Origin: a virus
Direction: 5' to 3' (one strand)
DNA: 54,953 bases
Virus record (IMG/VR): IMGVR_UViG_3300017744_000010
Span: 1 to 54,953 of that record
The notes beneath the pieces are model-generated. The model had not been told where the DNA came from and did not search any database. It saw nothing but the letters and a program-made list of their open reading frames with translations. Position 1 is the stretch's first letter, and the number at the start of each line of letters is the position of its first letter. Shown piece after piece: positions 39,682 through 49,205 of this stretch. The position numbers and the translations under genes are program-made.

Positions 39682-41633
39682 TGGCTAATCCCGCTGTCGC
39701 AACAAAAGCAATAGGAATTGCTAAAACTTTAGTAAGAGGTTCAAAATCTTTTCTTAAAGGAGTAGCTTCTACTTCCAATTCTGTCATATCATCTACTGGA
39801 GATAAAATTAAAGCTACAAGTTTAAAAATTAAAAATGAAAATCTAAGTCAGAGGAGAAAGGAGAGAGATACTGAGGAGCTTGAAAGAAGAGAAAGTAGGG
39901 AAAAGAAGAGAGAGAGAGGAATTGCACCTGCAGCAACTAAACTTGTAGATGTAGTTGTTAAAAAACCATTAGCTTCTTTATGGAAGCTTATAGCTGCTTG
40001 GGTTGTTGATAACTTACCTAAGATAATTAAGGAGGTTGAAATTTTTATTAAGAAGGTAAGAGTATTTACTGGATTTGTGAAAAGAGCTATTACTTCAGTA
40101 GGATCCACATTTAAGTCTCTTGGTAAAATTTTGAGTGCCTTTGTAAAAAATATAAAGGAGTTTGATTTTACGGATAAATCAGGCAGGATTGAAACTGCTA
40201 AAGAAGAATTGGATGAAAATCTTGAGGATATATCTACATCCGTCAGTGAAATGGGAGCAGTCTGGGGAAGAGAGGAGGAGGAGCTAGATTATATTCTAGA
40301 GAAATTTAAAAGTGAGGATAATGTAAAAAAAATACGTGCTGAACTTGATAAAGAATTTAAAGATGAGGAGCCAGCTGCCGAACCACAAACACCTGCTGTT
40401 GGCAAAGACTCTAAATCTGGTAAAACATCAAATCGTCAGGCACTTTTAGATACAATTTCTTGGGCTGAGGGAACTTCAGGTCCTAAAGGATATAATACTT
40501 GGTTTGGTGGTAGAACTGACTTGGATTTAGCTAAGCTGACCATTAATCAGGTTGTTGCAGAGCAGAAAAAAAGGCAAAGGAATAAAGATCCCCGAGCAAG
40601 GTTCTGGGATGGTACAAAGTATGACTACAGCTTTGCTGTAGGTAAGTATCAAATGTTGGAACCAGAACTTGCCGCAGTAAAAGCTGGATTGGACCCATCA
40701 AAGGCTAAGTTTACTCCTGAAAACCAGGATAAAATGGCTATTGCTCAGTATATAAAAGCACAAGCTGGAATGAAGGATTCCGAAATTGATTCCCCTCTTA
40801 CTAGAGAAGGTATTGATAAATTAGCTCCTGTTTTTGCTTCTTTCCCGAATCTTATGGGTCCCGATAAATTCGGTAAAGTTGGAACAAATAGTAGTTTCTA
40901 TGGGCAAGGTGGAAAGAAGGAAAGTGAAATTATGGATTTTTATTCAAAAGCTCAAGGGGCATCATCAAATAGACCTGAAACTAAACCAGCACCAGCAGTT
41001 CAGGCACCACAGCCAGCAGCAGCTGCCACTGGAACATCTAAAGTTGTTGATGAATTTCAGGGTGGAAAGTCTGGTAAAATTATAACTTCTAGTAAATATG
41101 GTTGGAGAGAGCATCCTACACTTGGTGGTTACAAAATGCATAATGGTATTGATCTAGCTCCTCCTGGAGCTGGTTATAGGGTAGCATTGAAAGCTTCTGG
41201 TGAAGTTACTAGAGTAGATTTTGATGGGAGTGGATATGGTTACTTTGTAATTATCACTTCAAAGGAAACTGGGAAGAGTTATATGTTTGCCCACCTCAAA
41301 TCCATTTATGTAAAGAAAGGTGATTCCTATACTGGGCAAGCTATTGGTGAGATTGGCAGTACAGGTACCAGTACTGGTATTCACCTCCATTATGAGGTTT
41401 ATATTGGTGGTAAGGATGGTCGTGCGATTGATCCAACTCCATATCTCAATATGATAAGCATTGGCAAGAAACTTTCAAAGAAAGAAACTGCTGCTCCAAG
41501 TAATGTAAATAGCACCTTATCGGGAGCAAAAAACGTTTTGTTGGATGGATTAGCTTCTATCAAGACTGGAGGAGCAAAGATTATTAATAATACAATATTA
41601 ATGACCCAGAAAGAATATATTTCTAGGGAATAA
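39681..41633 (+). CDS. Tail-associated bifunctional peptidoglycan hydrolase (lysozyme-like + M23 peptidase)
   Basis: A 650-residue protein with three parts. The N-terminal ~200 residues are charged helices containing LWKLIAAWVVDNLPKIIKEV (about 97-117), close to the AWLVDNLPEI motif of gp29. Residues about 250-420 resemble the GH104-type muramidase/transglycosylase domain of phage endolysins: LLDTISWAEGT with the candidate catalytic E263, GYNTWFGG, then YSFAVGKYQM. A Pro/Ala linker leads to a complete M23 zinc endopeptidase: MH487-NGID491, SYMFAH538L, GIH568-L-H570-YEV. Together these would cut glycan strands and peptide bridges during DNA entry. It is encoded next to gp29 and before gp27, so it is virion-borne rather than a holin-dependent lysin; it probably replaces the lysozyme domain missing from gp5. 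Confidence 0.88.
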   Translation: MANPAVATKAIGIAKTLVRGSKSFLKGVASTSNSVISSTGDKIKATSLKIKNENLSQRRKERDTEELERRESREKKRERGIAPAATKLVDVVVKKPLASLWKLIAAWVVDNLPKIIKEVEIFIKKVRVFTGFVKRAITSVGSTFKSLGKILSAFVKNIKEFDFTDKSGRIETAKEELDENLEDISTSVSEMGAVWGREEEELDYILEKFKSEDNVKKIRAELDKEFKDEEPAAEPQTPAVGKDSKSGKTSNRQALLDTISWAEGTSGPKGYNTWFGGRTDLDLAKLTINQVVAEQKKRQRNKDPRARFWDGTKYDYSFAVGKYQMLEPELAAVKAGLDPSKAKFTPENQDKMAIAQYIKAQAGMKDSEIDSPLTREGIDKLAPVFASFPNLMGPDKFGKVGTNSSFYGQGGKKESEIMDFYSKAQGASSNRPETKPAPAVQAPQPAAAATGTSKVVDEFQGGKSGKIITSSKYGWREHPTLGGYKMHNGIDLAPPGAGYRVALKASGEVTRVDFDGSGYGYFVIITSKETGKSYMFAHLKSIYVKKGDSYTGQAIGEIGSTGTSTGIHLHYEVYIGGKDGRAIDPTPYLNMISIGKKLSKKETAAPSNVNSTLSGAKNVLLDGLASIKTGGAKIINNTILMTQKEYISRE

Positions 41634-41636
41634 ATA
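41629..41636 (+). promoter_or_regulatory. Late promoter AATAAATA for gp27
   Basis: A late-type octamer overlapping the hydrolase stop, 22 nt before the gp27 ATG. Confidence 0.65.
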
Positions 41637-41658
41637 GTGTAGGTGAATCTGTGTTGGA

Positions 41659-42990
41659 ATGTCAATTAGACCATCTCTCTATAGAGTAATTACAATTAAA
41701 AAGGAAAATAGGACTGCAGATTTTAGACTAGCTGCGACGTCTATTGATTTCTTTGAGGATATCTTGTGCCCCACAGTTTCTTGTACGATTCAAATTGCTA
41801 ATTCTGGTGGAGCAATTAAGAGTGATTCAACTGGTAAATATGTTTCTTTATACGAGGGAATGAAGATTCGTAAAGGTGAGGAAGTAGAACTTTTTATTCA
41901 GAGTAACTCAGCAACAAATCAAGATTTAGATTATGCCACCAGAAGATCGTTATATGTTAATGATATTACTGAGTTAATTAGAGACGATAGGTCGGAATTC
42001 TTCAAGCTTCATTTATTTTCTAAAGAAGCTTACATGAATGAGATGGTATTTCTTGAGAAAAAATATGGTGAGTCAACTAGAATTAGTGATCACGTAGAGA
42101 ATATAATTTCTGAAAGTTTTCAGTCTTCAATTGAGAGTGATATTGATCCAACCTCAGTAAATTATGGTTTCTGGGGAAGTCAGATGAAGCCATTTGAGGC
42201 GATAATGAAATTAGCAAGTAAAGCTAATTCGGAGGGTAGTATAACTTCAGAAACAGGAAATTCATCAGCAGGATTCTTTTTCTATCAGACCAGGAGAGGA
42301 TTCGCATTTAAGTCTATAGACAATCTGGTAGCACAGTCAGTTCATGTGCCCAAATATGTTTATACTGAATATAATGGATCCCCTGTTGATTTCAAGCCAA
42401 GAGGAGATCTAACTTCACTGGACTATAAAATAAATCATTTTGTTATAAATCAAGCTGGAAGTTTAGCTGAAGATCTGCGCAAAGGAGTTATCGCTTCAGC
42501 TAGGAGGTTTTTTGATCCAGTTTCATTTAATGTTACTGTTGATAATATCTTTAGTCAAGAGAATTATGGAATTATTCCAACTCTAGGTGAGCCACTTAAT
42601 GAGGAAACACCAAAATTAGGTAATATTGACTTATCCAAATTCCCAACTAAAATTATCACAGAAACTTTTGATAAGGGTACTGCTAATCCAAAAGTAAGTA
42701 CTAAAAATAATCTTGATCCAACATTATATTCATCTCAAAGAAAAATGAGATATAATTCTCTGTTTGCTCAATCGGTTAGTATTCAGGTTCCCCTAAATAC
42801 AAATTTACACGCAGGGGATTTAATAGAGTGTGTATTCGCTAGTATTGGTGATAGTGAACTAACGGAGCCAGATAGAACCCAAATTAGCGGTATATATATG
42901 ATAAAGGAATTGTGTCATCATTATGATCCAAGAACTTCCTATACATCTATGATGTTGACCAGAGACACTTACGGCGAAAGACAGAAGTAA
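41659..42990 (+). CDS. 27: gp27, baseplate hub subunit
   Basis: A 443-residue homologue of T4 gp27, which forms the trimeric torus holding the gp5 spike. The start (RPSLYRVITIKKENRTADFRLAATSIDFFEDILCPTVSCTIQIAN), the KYGESTRISDHVENIISESF and FWGSQMKPFEAIMKLASKAN segments, GFFFYQTRRGFAFKSIDNL, and the end (VSIQVPLNTNLHAGDLIECVFAS) are typical of gp27-like hub proteins. It lies directly upstream of the gp5 gene, as expected for partners in one complex, with only 2 nt between the genes. Confidence 0.9.
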   Translation: MSIRPSLYRVITIKKENRTADFRLAATSIDFFEDILCPTVSCTIQIANSGGAIKSDSTGKYVSLYEGMKIRKGEEVELFIQSNSATNQDLDYATRRSLYVNDITELIRDDRSEFFKLHLFSKEAYMNEMVFLEKKYGESTRISDHVENIISESFQSSIESDIDPTSVNYGFWGSQMKPFEAIMKLASKANSEGSITSETGNSSAGFFFYQTRRGFAFKSIDNLVAQSVHVPKYVYTEYNGSPVDFKPRGDLTSLDYKINHFVINQAGSLAEDLRKGVIASARRFFDPVSFNVTVDNIFSQENYGIIPTLGEPLNEETPKLGNIDLSKFPTKIITETFDKGTANPKVSTKNNLDPTLYSSQRKMRYNSLFAQSVSIQVPLNTNLHAGDLIECVFASIGDSELTEPDRTQISGIYMIKELCHHYDPRTSYTSMMLTRDTYGERQK

Positions 42991-42992
42991 TC

Positions 42993-45101
42993 ATGAGACT
43001 TTATTTCGGCAGAATTGCTCCAACAGAACCCCAGCAATCACAATTAGCTGGTGGTGGATGGTCTTGGAGATATAAAGTTCGTATTTTTGATAAACATCCT
43101 CCAGATAAGAATGTATTATCCGATGATGACTTACCGTGGGCTCAAGTATTGCTGCCTGTTACCGCAGGCTCTGGTGCCGCCAATTATGCGCAGACCCCAT
43201 CATTAAATCAGGGCGATACTGTTAGCGTTGCTTATTATGATGAAGATGAACAGCAACCAGTCATTACTGGAATTCTTCCAAGAACTGATATAGTATCTAA
43301 TGGTGATCCATCCGAAAACGGAAAAACGGGATATCTACCACATAGTGGATTTACAGAAAATAAAAATAAAAATAGTAAAGTTCCTGATGATGAATCCAAT
43401 CAAAATAATGTAAATAGCCAACCATCAAAGAGAACTGACAAATTAGCATCTGCTGTTGGTAGTAAAATTGCGTTGGCAGATACTTGTGATCCCAATGGAT
43501 ATAAAGCTTCTGCTGTAACCAATGAGATTAATAACTTACTGGCAGAAATTCAAAAATTTACTGACAATGTGGCTCGTGTTGAGTCTATGATTGCCGGTAC
43601 AATTGATAGAGTACATGCTCTAGTGAATCCATATGTTGGAGAAATGATATTCAACTTATTTGATGGGTTAGTTCCTTTATTGAATGCCGGATTGAGTGCG
43701 TTATACAAAAAAACATTTGCCGCAGTTCTAGCAGCAACTCAAGATCCTGTTAAAGCTAAATTGGCAGCGGAAGCTGTTCTAATTGCTTTACAGCCGCCAA
43801 TTTTAATACTACAAGAAGCTATTCAATTGATAGCAAATGAAGTAGTCTCTGGTATGCTAACAAAAATTGAAGACCTAGTTAGAGATACTATTGAAAACAA
43901 CGAAAATTTTAGTAGCTGTGCTGGTGCTCAATTTAATTCGGCTCTAGTTAATTCAATTATTAATGATATTGATGATGGTGTTTCTCCATTATTAAGAGCT
44001 GTGGCGACTATTTTGAGTGGTGGATTTAGTACTGAAGATGCCCTACGATCCACTATAGATATTGTTAGAGATTTTGCTGGGGGGCTTTTGGCATTGAATC
44101 AGAGTGGTAATAAATGTAGTGGACTTGTGAAAGAATATATTGTTGGTCTTGGTGCTGCTGACAGTATTGGTGATATTTTGGATGATATACTTAAAGCAGC
44201 TAACGTTGCTAATGGGGCTATAGAAGAAATTACTGGTTCTGCTGATAGTTTGACCAGGCAATTTGGTGATTTCCCATTCTTGAGTGAATATTCTGGCAAT
44301 ACTAGTGCGATCTCTAATTGTACAACAGATCTCCCTACAACTTGTTTTGGACCACAAGTTCAAATTTTTGGAGGAAGAGGTGAAGGTGCTACAGCAGAGG
44401 CATTTGTTGGTAGGTATGTTGATACTGTAGATGAAAGAACTATCACCAATAAGCAAGGTGGCGTTGTTTCTATCGAAGTAACTAATGGTGGGGAAGGTTA
44501 TATATACCCACCATTTGTGGAGATTACAGACAACTGTGGGCTTGGGATTGGTGCTGTAGCAAGGTCTGTTATCAATAGGGAGGGTAAAGTAATTAGAATT
44601 TATATTGTAACTCCTGGAGAGGGCTATCCATCATCTGGTGAGGAGTTATTTGTTGTGAATGATGTACAGATAATCACTGGCGGCTTTGGTTATTCTCCTG
44701 GTATCGTACAGGATCAGTATGGTGGAAGATATGAAATACTTCCTAATGAAAGAGGAACGGTAATTAATATATTACCAATTAATATCGTTCAAATCCCTAA
44801 TGATGTTGATAGTAATGAACTTATCATCAATATACCTTCCGTAGATCCCCCAATTCCTCCTGGGGGAACTCTTGTTAACGATAGTCCAATTGCTTCTGAA
44901 CCAATAAATACAGGTAAAATATATGATGCTAATGGTAAATTTGTAGCTAATGCCATTATTGGTAGTGGACTGACTTATACACCAGTCCTAGTGAGACTAC
45001 CTACGGCAGAGCAAATTGCTGCTGGTGAGATTTCTGATAGTCTCACTCCAAGACTTCTACAGACAGAAGTTGTTCAAGTTATTGATTGTGTTGAGAGCTA
45101 A
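42993..45101 (+). CDS. 5: gp5-like baseplate hub protein, OB-fold part without lysozyme (702 aa)
   Basis: The first ~110 residues (RLYFGRIAPTE ... WSWRYKVRIFDKHPPDKNVLSDDDLPWAQVLLPV ... LNQGDTVSVAYYDEDEQQPVITGIL) are the N-terminal OB fold of gp5, which packs on gp27. Instead of the T4 lysozyme domain there is a long helical region (about 165-440: ADTCDPNGYKASAVTNEINNLLAEIQKF ... YIVGLGAADSIGDIL). The C-terminal third is β-rich with two copies of GGEGYxxPPFVEI/GEGYPSSGEELF-type motifs (about 485-540), also seen in the giant fibre at residue 3855. The spike β-helix is in the next ORF. Gene order gp27-gp5 is as in cyanophages. Confidence 0.85.
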   Translation: MRLYFGRIAPTEPQQSQLAGGGWSWRYKVRIFDKHPPDKNVLSDDDLPWAQVLLPVTAGSGAANYAQTPSLNQGDTVSVAYYDEDEQQPVITGILPRTDIVSNGDPSENGKTGYLPHSGFTENKNKNSKVPDDESNQNNVNSQPSKRTDKLASAVGSKIALADTCDPNGYKASAVTNEINNLLAEIQKFTDNVARVESMIAGTIDRVHALVNPYVGEMIFNLFDGLVPLLNAGLSALYKKTFAAVLAATQDPVKAKLAAEAVLIALQPPILILQEAIQLIANEVVSGMLTKIEDLVRDTIENNENFSSCAGAQFNSALVNSIINDIDDGVSPLLRAVATILSGGFSTEDALRSTIDIVRDFAGGLLALNQSGNKCSGLVKEYIVGLGAADSIGDILDDILKAANVANGAIEEITGSADSLTRQFGDFPFLSEYSGNTSAISNCTTDLPTTCFGPQVQIFGGRGEGATAEAFVGRYVDTVDERTITNKQGGVVSIEVTNGGEGYIYPPFVEITDNCGLGIGAVARSVINREGKVIRIYIVTPGEGYPSSGEELFVVNDVQIITGGFGYSPGIVQDQYGGRYEILPNERGTVINILPINIVQIPNDVDSNELIINIPSVDPPIPPGGTLVNDSPIASEPINTGKIYDANGKFVANAIIGSGLTYTPVLVRLPTAEQIAAGEISDSLTPRLLQTEVVQVIDCVES

Positions 45102-45103
45102 CT

Positions 45104-46168
45104 ATGACTGCTAATTGGGAAAAAAGATCATTACATAGTTTTGGTTCTAATTTTAGAATAGATGTATGTAATCCACAAACTACTACTGCTGGTAGTCAAA
45201 TATATGAAATATATGGGGTGACCGATAAGGAAGAAGATGTAAACCTTGTGGGTTTGGGGGAGAATGGAAACTTTCACATCTACAATGACAGAACTATTGA
45301 AATTGTTGGTGGACAAAAAGCAACATCTTCTGGGGTTGATATTTTAATCCAAGGCAAGAATGGAGATGTATGTATTAATGCCGATAGAAATGGTAGAGTT
45401 CGTATTCGCGCCAAAGATATTACCCTACAAGCTGATGAGGATATTGATATAGTTGCTGGTAGAAATGTCAGTATTAAATCTGGATCTGGTCGTACTCTTA
45501 TAGCAGGTAATGTTTTAGAGAAGAGTGGTCTTAAGGGAAACTTATTAGACGACGCTGCGCAGTGGGCTACTAGAGTATTTGAGGATACTGGTCTTCCTGC
45601 TGGTGCTTTTGGGGCATTACTCTCACCATTTTCAGGTCTTACGGATCTAGCTGGTGGTTTAATATCATCTCCTAGTTTGTTTTCTGGATTAGTTGATGGG
45701 GCTATTGGTGGAGCACTAACTGGAATTACTGGAGGTCTTGGTGGAATTGCTAGTGGTGCTTTGGGAAGTCTTACTGGCGGTCTTGGTGATCTTGCTGGTG
45801 GTGCTTTAGGAAGTCTTACTGGCGGTCTTGGTGATCTTGCTGGCGGTCTTGTAGGTGACACTCTTGGTGGTGTGGTTGATGGTGCCCTTGGTGGAATTAC
45901 TGGAGGTCTTGGTGGAATTGCTGATGGAGCCATTGGTGGGCTTACAGGTGGTCTTAATGATGTTGTAGGTGGTCTTACAGATGGTCTTACTTCTACTGTT
46001 AGTAGTTTAAGTGGTGGTCTAACTGAAACTGTGGGTGATTTTATGGGATTTGATCTCAATCAGACTGTGGGTGGGCTTGCCAATACTGCTACAAATACTC
46101 TTTTAAATGATCTCACATCAGGTCTAACTGACAATATTGGTAATTCTATTAATTTTGAAGAAGAATAG
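45104..46168 (+). CDS. gp5C-like membrane-piercing spike protein with Gly-rich repeats (354 aa)
   Basis: Residues about 35-145 (GLGENGNFHIYNDRTIEIVGG ... GVDILIQGKNGDVCINADRNGRVRIRAKDITLQADEDIDIVAGRNVSIKSGSGRTLIAG) have the short alternating strands of the gp5 C-terminal β-helix needle. In T4 this is joined to gp5; here it is a separate ORF that starts 2 nt after the gp5-like gene. Residues about 185-310 are repeats of GGLGxLAGGALGSLTGGL, including two near-identical 15-residue units, and the tail is amphipathic (TVGGLANTATNTLLNDL). The repeats could form a flexible or membrane-active extension. A PAAR tip is not visible. Confidence 0.8.
   Translation: MTANWEKRSLHSFGSNFRIDVCNPQTTTAGSQIYEIYGVTDKEEDVNLVGLGENGNFHIYNDRTIEIVGGQKATSSGVDILIQGKNGDVCINADRNGRVRIRAKDITLQADEDIDIVAGRNVSIKSGSGRTLIAGNVLEKSGLKGNLLDDAAQWATRVFEDTGLPAGAFGALLSPFSGLTDLAGGLISSPSLFSGLVDGAIGGALTGITGGLGGIASGALGSLTGGLGDLAGGALGSLTGGLGDLAGGLVGDTLGGVVDGALGGITGGLGGIADGAIGGLTGGLNDVVGGLTDGLTSTVSSLSGGLTETVGDFMGFDLNQTVGGLANTATNTLLNDLTSGLTDNIGNSINFEEE
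45767..45856 (+). repeat. Two near-identical 45-bp tandem repeats
   Basis: Each unit encodes the 15 residues GSLTGGLGDLAGGAL. The copies (starting 45767 and 45812) are nearly identical in DNA, indicating recent duplication inside the spike gene. Confidence 0.85.
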
Positions 46169-46185
46169 TCCCCTACTTCAACCCA

Positions 46186-46193
46186 CCTAAATA
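46186..46193 (+). promoter_or_regulatory. Late promoter CCTAAATA for the collagen-fibre genes
   Basis: A late-type octamer 30 nt before the first collagen-like gene. The second collagen gene has none of its own. Confidence 0.7.
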
Positions 46194-46223
46194 CACCAGC
46201 ACCCGTTTTATTATTGACTAGTA

Positions 46224-49190
46224 ATGGCTATTCAATTTCCAGCAAATCCAAACATTGGCGATCTGTTTACAGACGTTTCTACAAATATCACTTACTTTTG
46301 GAGTGGTAAATATTGGTCTGCCCAAGGTCCAGGAACGGGTATAGGAGCCACAGGCGCTACTGGTTCCGTTGGATCTACTGGATTTGGCGCAACAGGCGCT
46401 ACTGGTTTTAAGGGGCAAAAAGGAAAAACTGGTTCTACTGGTCTCAGGGGACCAACAGGACCTAAAGGTTTTATTGGCTTAACAGGAGCTACTGGTCCTG
46501 ATGGATCACCTGGTGGTGCCACTGGACCCCAAGGTCCTCTAGGTGCTACTGGAAGTACAGGTCCTCTAGGAAGTACAGGTCCTTTAGGTTCTACTGGTGC
46601 CACAGGTCCTCAAGGTTCTCCTGGTGGAGCTACTGGTGCTACTGGTATTGCTGGTCTTACTGGAAATCCTGGCGCTACTGGCAGTGAAGGTCCTGCTGGA
46701 TCCCCTGGTGGTTCTACTGGTGCTACTGGTTTACAAGGTCCTCGTGGGGCGACTGGTTCTGGTGCCACCGGTCTTACTGGTGCTACCGGCTCACTTGGTC
46801 CTGTTGGTCCCCAAGGTTCACCTGGTGGTGCTACTGGTAGTACTGGTCCTTTGGGTTCTACTGGTGTTGGTTCTACAGGTGCTACTGGAATTAAGGGTGA
46901 CATTGGATCCACTGGAATAGTTGGTCCACAAGGTGCTACTGGTATAAGTATTACCGGTGCTACTGGTCCTTTCGGTCCTGGTGGTCTTCCTGGTTCTACT
47001 GGTTTAACTGGAAGTACAGGAGCCACTGGTGAACTTGGTCCTGTTGGAACAACTGGATCTACTGGTCCTCAAGGCGATCCTGGTGGTGCTACTGGTGCTA
47101 CAGGTGTTATTGGTACTACTGGAGCCACGGGTATAACTGGTTCTACTGGTGCTAATGGTGCTACTGGTCCCCAAGGTCAAGCGTCTCTAGTCCCAGGTCC
47201 TGATGGTTCTACTGGTTCTACTGGACCATTGGGTTCTACTGGTGCCACAGGAATTACTGGTGCCACTGGTAGTGATGGTCCTACAGGTCCTCTAGGTCCT
47301 AGAGGTTTCCTTGGTTCTACAGGTGCTACGGGTATCGTAGGTCCTTCTGGTGGTATTACGAACCAGTGGGAAACTACAGTATCAGTTCTAACTGCTAACA
47401 ACGCAGCTTTAATCGCAGATTCCACGGGCTCTAATCTAAAAATATTTAAAGTATCAAAATTTGATCAAAGCTTTAATGATCAAACGGCATTCTTAAGTGG
47501 ATTGGTACGGGGTAATACGATCACACTAGCTTCTGGTACTGGATCTTATATCTTTGAAGTTAAGGTTAACGGTGGTCTCGTCAATTCTGCTGGTGTTGAA
47601 TGTTTCACTATCCTAGTTGAGTCAACAGGGGGTAGTGGAGTTCTTGATGCGGGTACAATTACATTAACCAAGGCAGCAACTAACGTAACATTTGTATTCT
47701 CTACAGTAAATATTTCGTATCCTAGTGCTGATGGAGACCTAACTATTGACTATAACTTTGAGTTCAACGGATATCCAAAGTATTTGGCATTCTCTCCAAC
47801 TGATGTTTTGGGTGAAGATGTAACACAGTTCTTCTTTGATCCTTTGGCTAATAGTGGAGCCTTTACTGAATTCTATTTCCAAGCACAAATTACGGGCTCA
47901 ATAAACGATTTTAGGTTTAATGTAGCAGGTGGTCATTATTACGCAGACATTAACTCTTGGCTATATGTTGGTCAAGTAGATACTTTATACGAAGTCCCTG
48001 TAGGTAGTGCTGATAATATCGCACAAGTTTGGAATGTTCAGGTTGCTGGTATATCCAAAGGTGCTACTGGTGTTGCTGGTTCTCCTGGTGGTGCTACTGG
48101 CGCCACTGGTATCGCAGGTCCTGCTGGTTCTCCTGGTGGCGCTACAGGTTCTACTGGTATTCCTGGTACTCCTGGTCTAGCTGGAGCAACTGGACCTAGT
48201 GGTGCGGCTGGTCTTCCTGGTATTCAAGGTGATCCTGGTGGTGCCACAGGTGCTACTGGATTTACTGGTGCTGTTGGTGCTACTGGTATTGATGGAATAA
48301 TTGGAACAACAGGTGCTACAGGTCCTCAAGGTTCTCCTGGTGGAGCTACTGGTGCCACTGGTCTTCAAGGTTCTACTGGTTTAGGTGCTACTGGCTCTAC
48401 AGGTCCTCAGGGCGATCCTGGTGGTGCTACAGGTCCCGCAGGTTTACAGGGAAATCCTGGTACAAACGGTATTCCTGGTAATCCTGGCACAAATGGTACT
48501 GCTGGTTCTACAGGTGCCACAGGTCCACAAGGTACATTTGGATCTACTGGTGCCACTGGATTGACTGGTCCTACAGGTCTTGGTGAGCTTGGTGGTACAG
48601 GTGCTACAGGTGCTACGGGTCTTCCTGGTGCTGGTGGAACACCTGGTTCTGCTGGAATTGAAGGTGCCACAGGTCTGCAGGGTAATCAAGGTATAGCTGG
48701 ATTACAGGGGGTTGAAGGATTAGTTGGTGCTACAGGTCCTGTGGGTCCACAGGGTCCCACAAGTGGTGGTACAGGTGCTACTGGCTCTATTGGTCCACGG
48801 GGTTCTACTGGGGATCAGGGCGAGCCTGGTCCTCCTGGTCCTTTCGGCGGTCCTGCTGGTCCTCCTGGTCCTCCTGGTCCCGGTGGTGGTCCTACAGGTG
48901 CTACTGGTGCTACAGGTGTTCCTGGTGCTACTGGTGTGCGGGGCGAGAAAGGAGATGGTGGTTCACTCGGTGCTCCTGGTTCTACTGGTGTTGAAGGTCC
49001 CAAGGGTGATGGTGGAGCTACTGGTCCACAAGGTATTCAGGGAATACAGGGAAATAATGGTGGATTGGGTGCTACTGGTGCTACTGGACCTGATGTGAGG
49101 GCAGTTGGTGTGAACGCAATCTTTACCACAGCAGATGGTAAAACTATAACTGTTACTGATGGGATTGTTACTAATGTAGTTGACGCTTAA
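46224..49190 (+). CDS. Collagen-like fibre protein with a central globular domain (988 aa)
   Basis: The N-terminus ([33 protein letters not shown]) is the short attachment domain seen on many phage fibres. Gly-X-Y repeats run from about 35 to 376, then a non-repetitive β-rich domain of about 235 residues ([18 protein letters not shown] ... [23 protein letters not shown]), then Gly-X-Y again from about 612 to 957, and a 30-residue cap. Most triplets are GAT, GST, GPQ and GSP, so threonine in the Y position is very common; proline in Y (GSP, GDP, GPP) also occurs. This should form a triple-helical rod with a knob in the middle. Thr and Pro side chains offer sites for the glycosyltransferases and the hydroxylase-like enzyme encoded just downstream. 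Its host-binding role is inferred. Confidence 0.9.
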   Translation: MAIQFPANPNIGDLFTDVSTNITYFWSGKYWSAQGPGTGIGATGATGSVGSTGFGATGATGFKGQKGKTGSTGLRGPTGPKGFIGLTGATGPDGSPGGATGPQGPLGATGSTGPLGSTGPLGSTGATGPQGSPGGATGATGIAGLTGNPGATGSEGPAGSPGGSTGATGLQGPRGATGSGATGLTGATGSLGPVGPQGSPGGATGSTGPLGSTGVGSTGATGIKGDIGSTGIVGPQGATGISITGATGPFGPGGLPGSTGLTGSTGATGELGPVGTTGSTGPQGDPGGATGATGVIGTTGATGITGSTGANGATGPQGQASLVPGPDGSTGSTGPLGSTGATGITGATGSDGPTGPLGPRGFLGSTGATGIVGPSGGITNQWETTVSVLTANNAALIADSTGSNLKIFKVSKFDQSFNDQTAFLSGLVRGNTITLASGTGSYIFEVKVNGGLVNSAGVECFTILVESTGGSGVLDAGTITLTKAATNVTFVFSTVNISYPSADGDLTIDYNFEFNGYPKYLAFSPTDVLGEDVTQFFFDPLANSGAFTEFYFQAQITGSINDFRFNVAGGHYYADINSWLYVGQVDTLYEVPVGSADNIAQVWNVQVAGISKGATGVAGSPGGATGATGIAGPAGSPGGATGSTGIPGTPGLAGATGPSGAAGLPGIQGDPGGATGATGFTGAVGATGIDGIIGTTGATGPQGSPGGATGATGLQGSTGLGATGSTGPQGDPGGATGPAGLQGNPGTNGIPGNPGTNGTAGSTGATGPQGTFGSTGATGLTGPTGLGELGGTGATGATGLPGAGGTPGSAGIEGATGLQGNQGIAGLQGVEGLVGATGPVGPQGPTSGGTGATGSIGPRGSTGDQGEPGPPGPFGGPAGPPGPPGPGGGPTGATGATGVPGATGVRGEKGDGGSLGAPGSTGVEGPKGDGGATGPQGIQGIQGNNGGLGATGATGPDVRAVGVNAIFTTADGKTITVTDGIVTNVVDA

Positions 49191-49205
49191 CTTACACCTC
49201 TTAAT

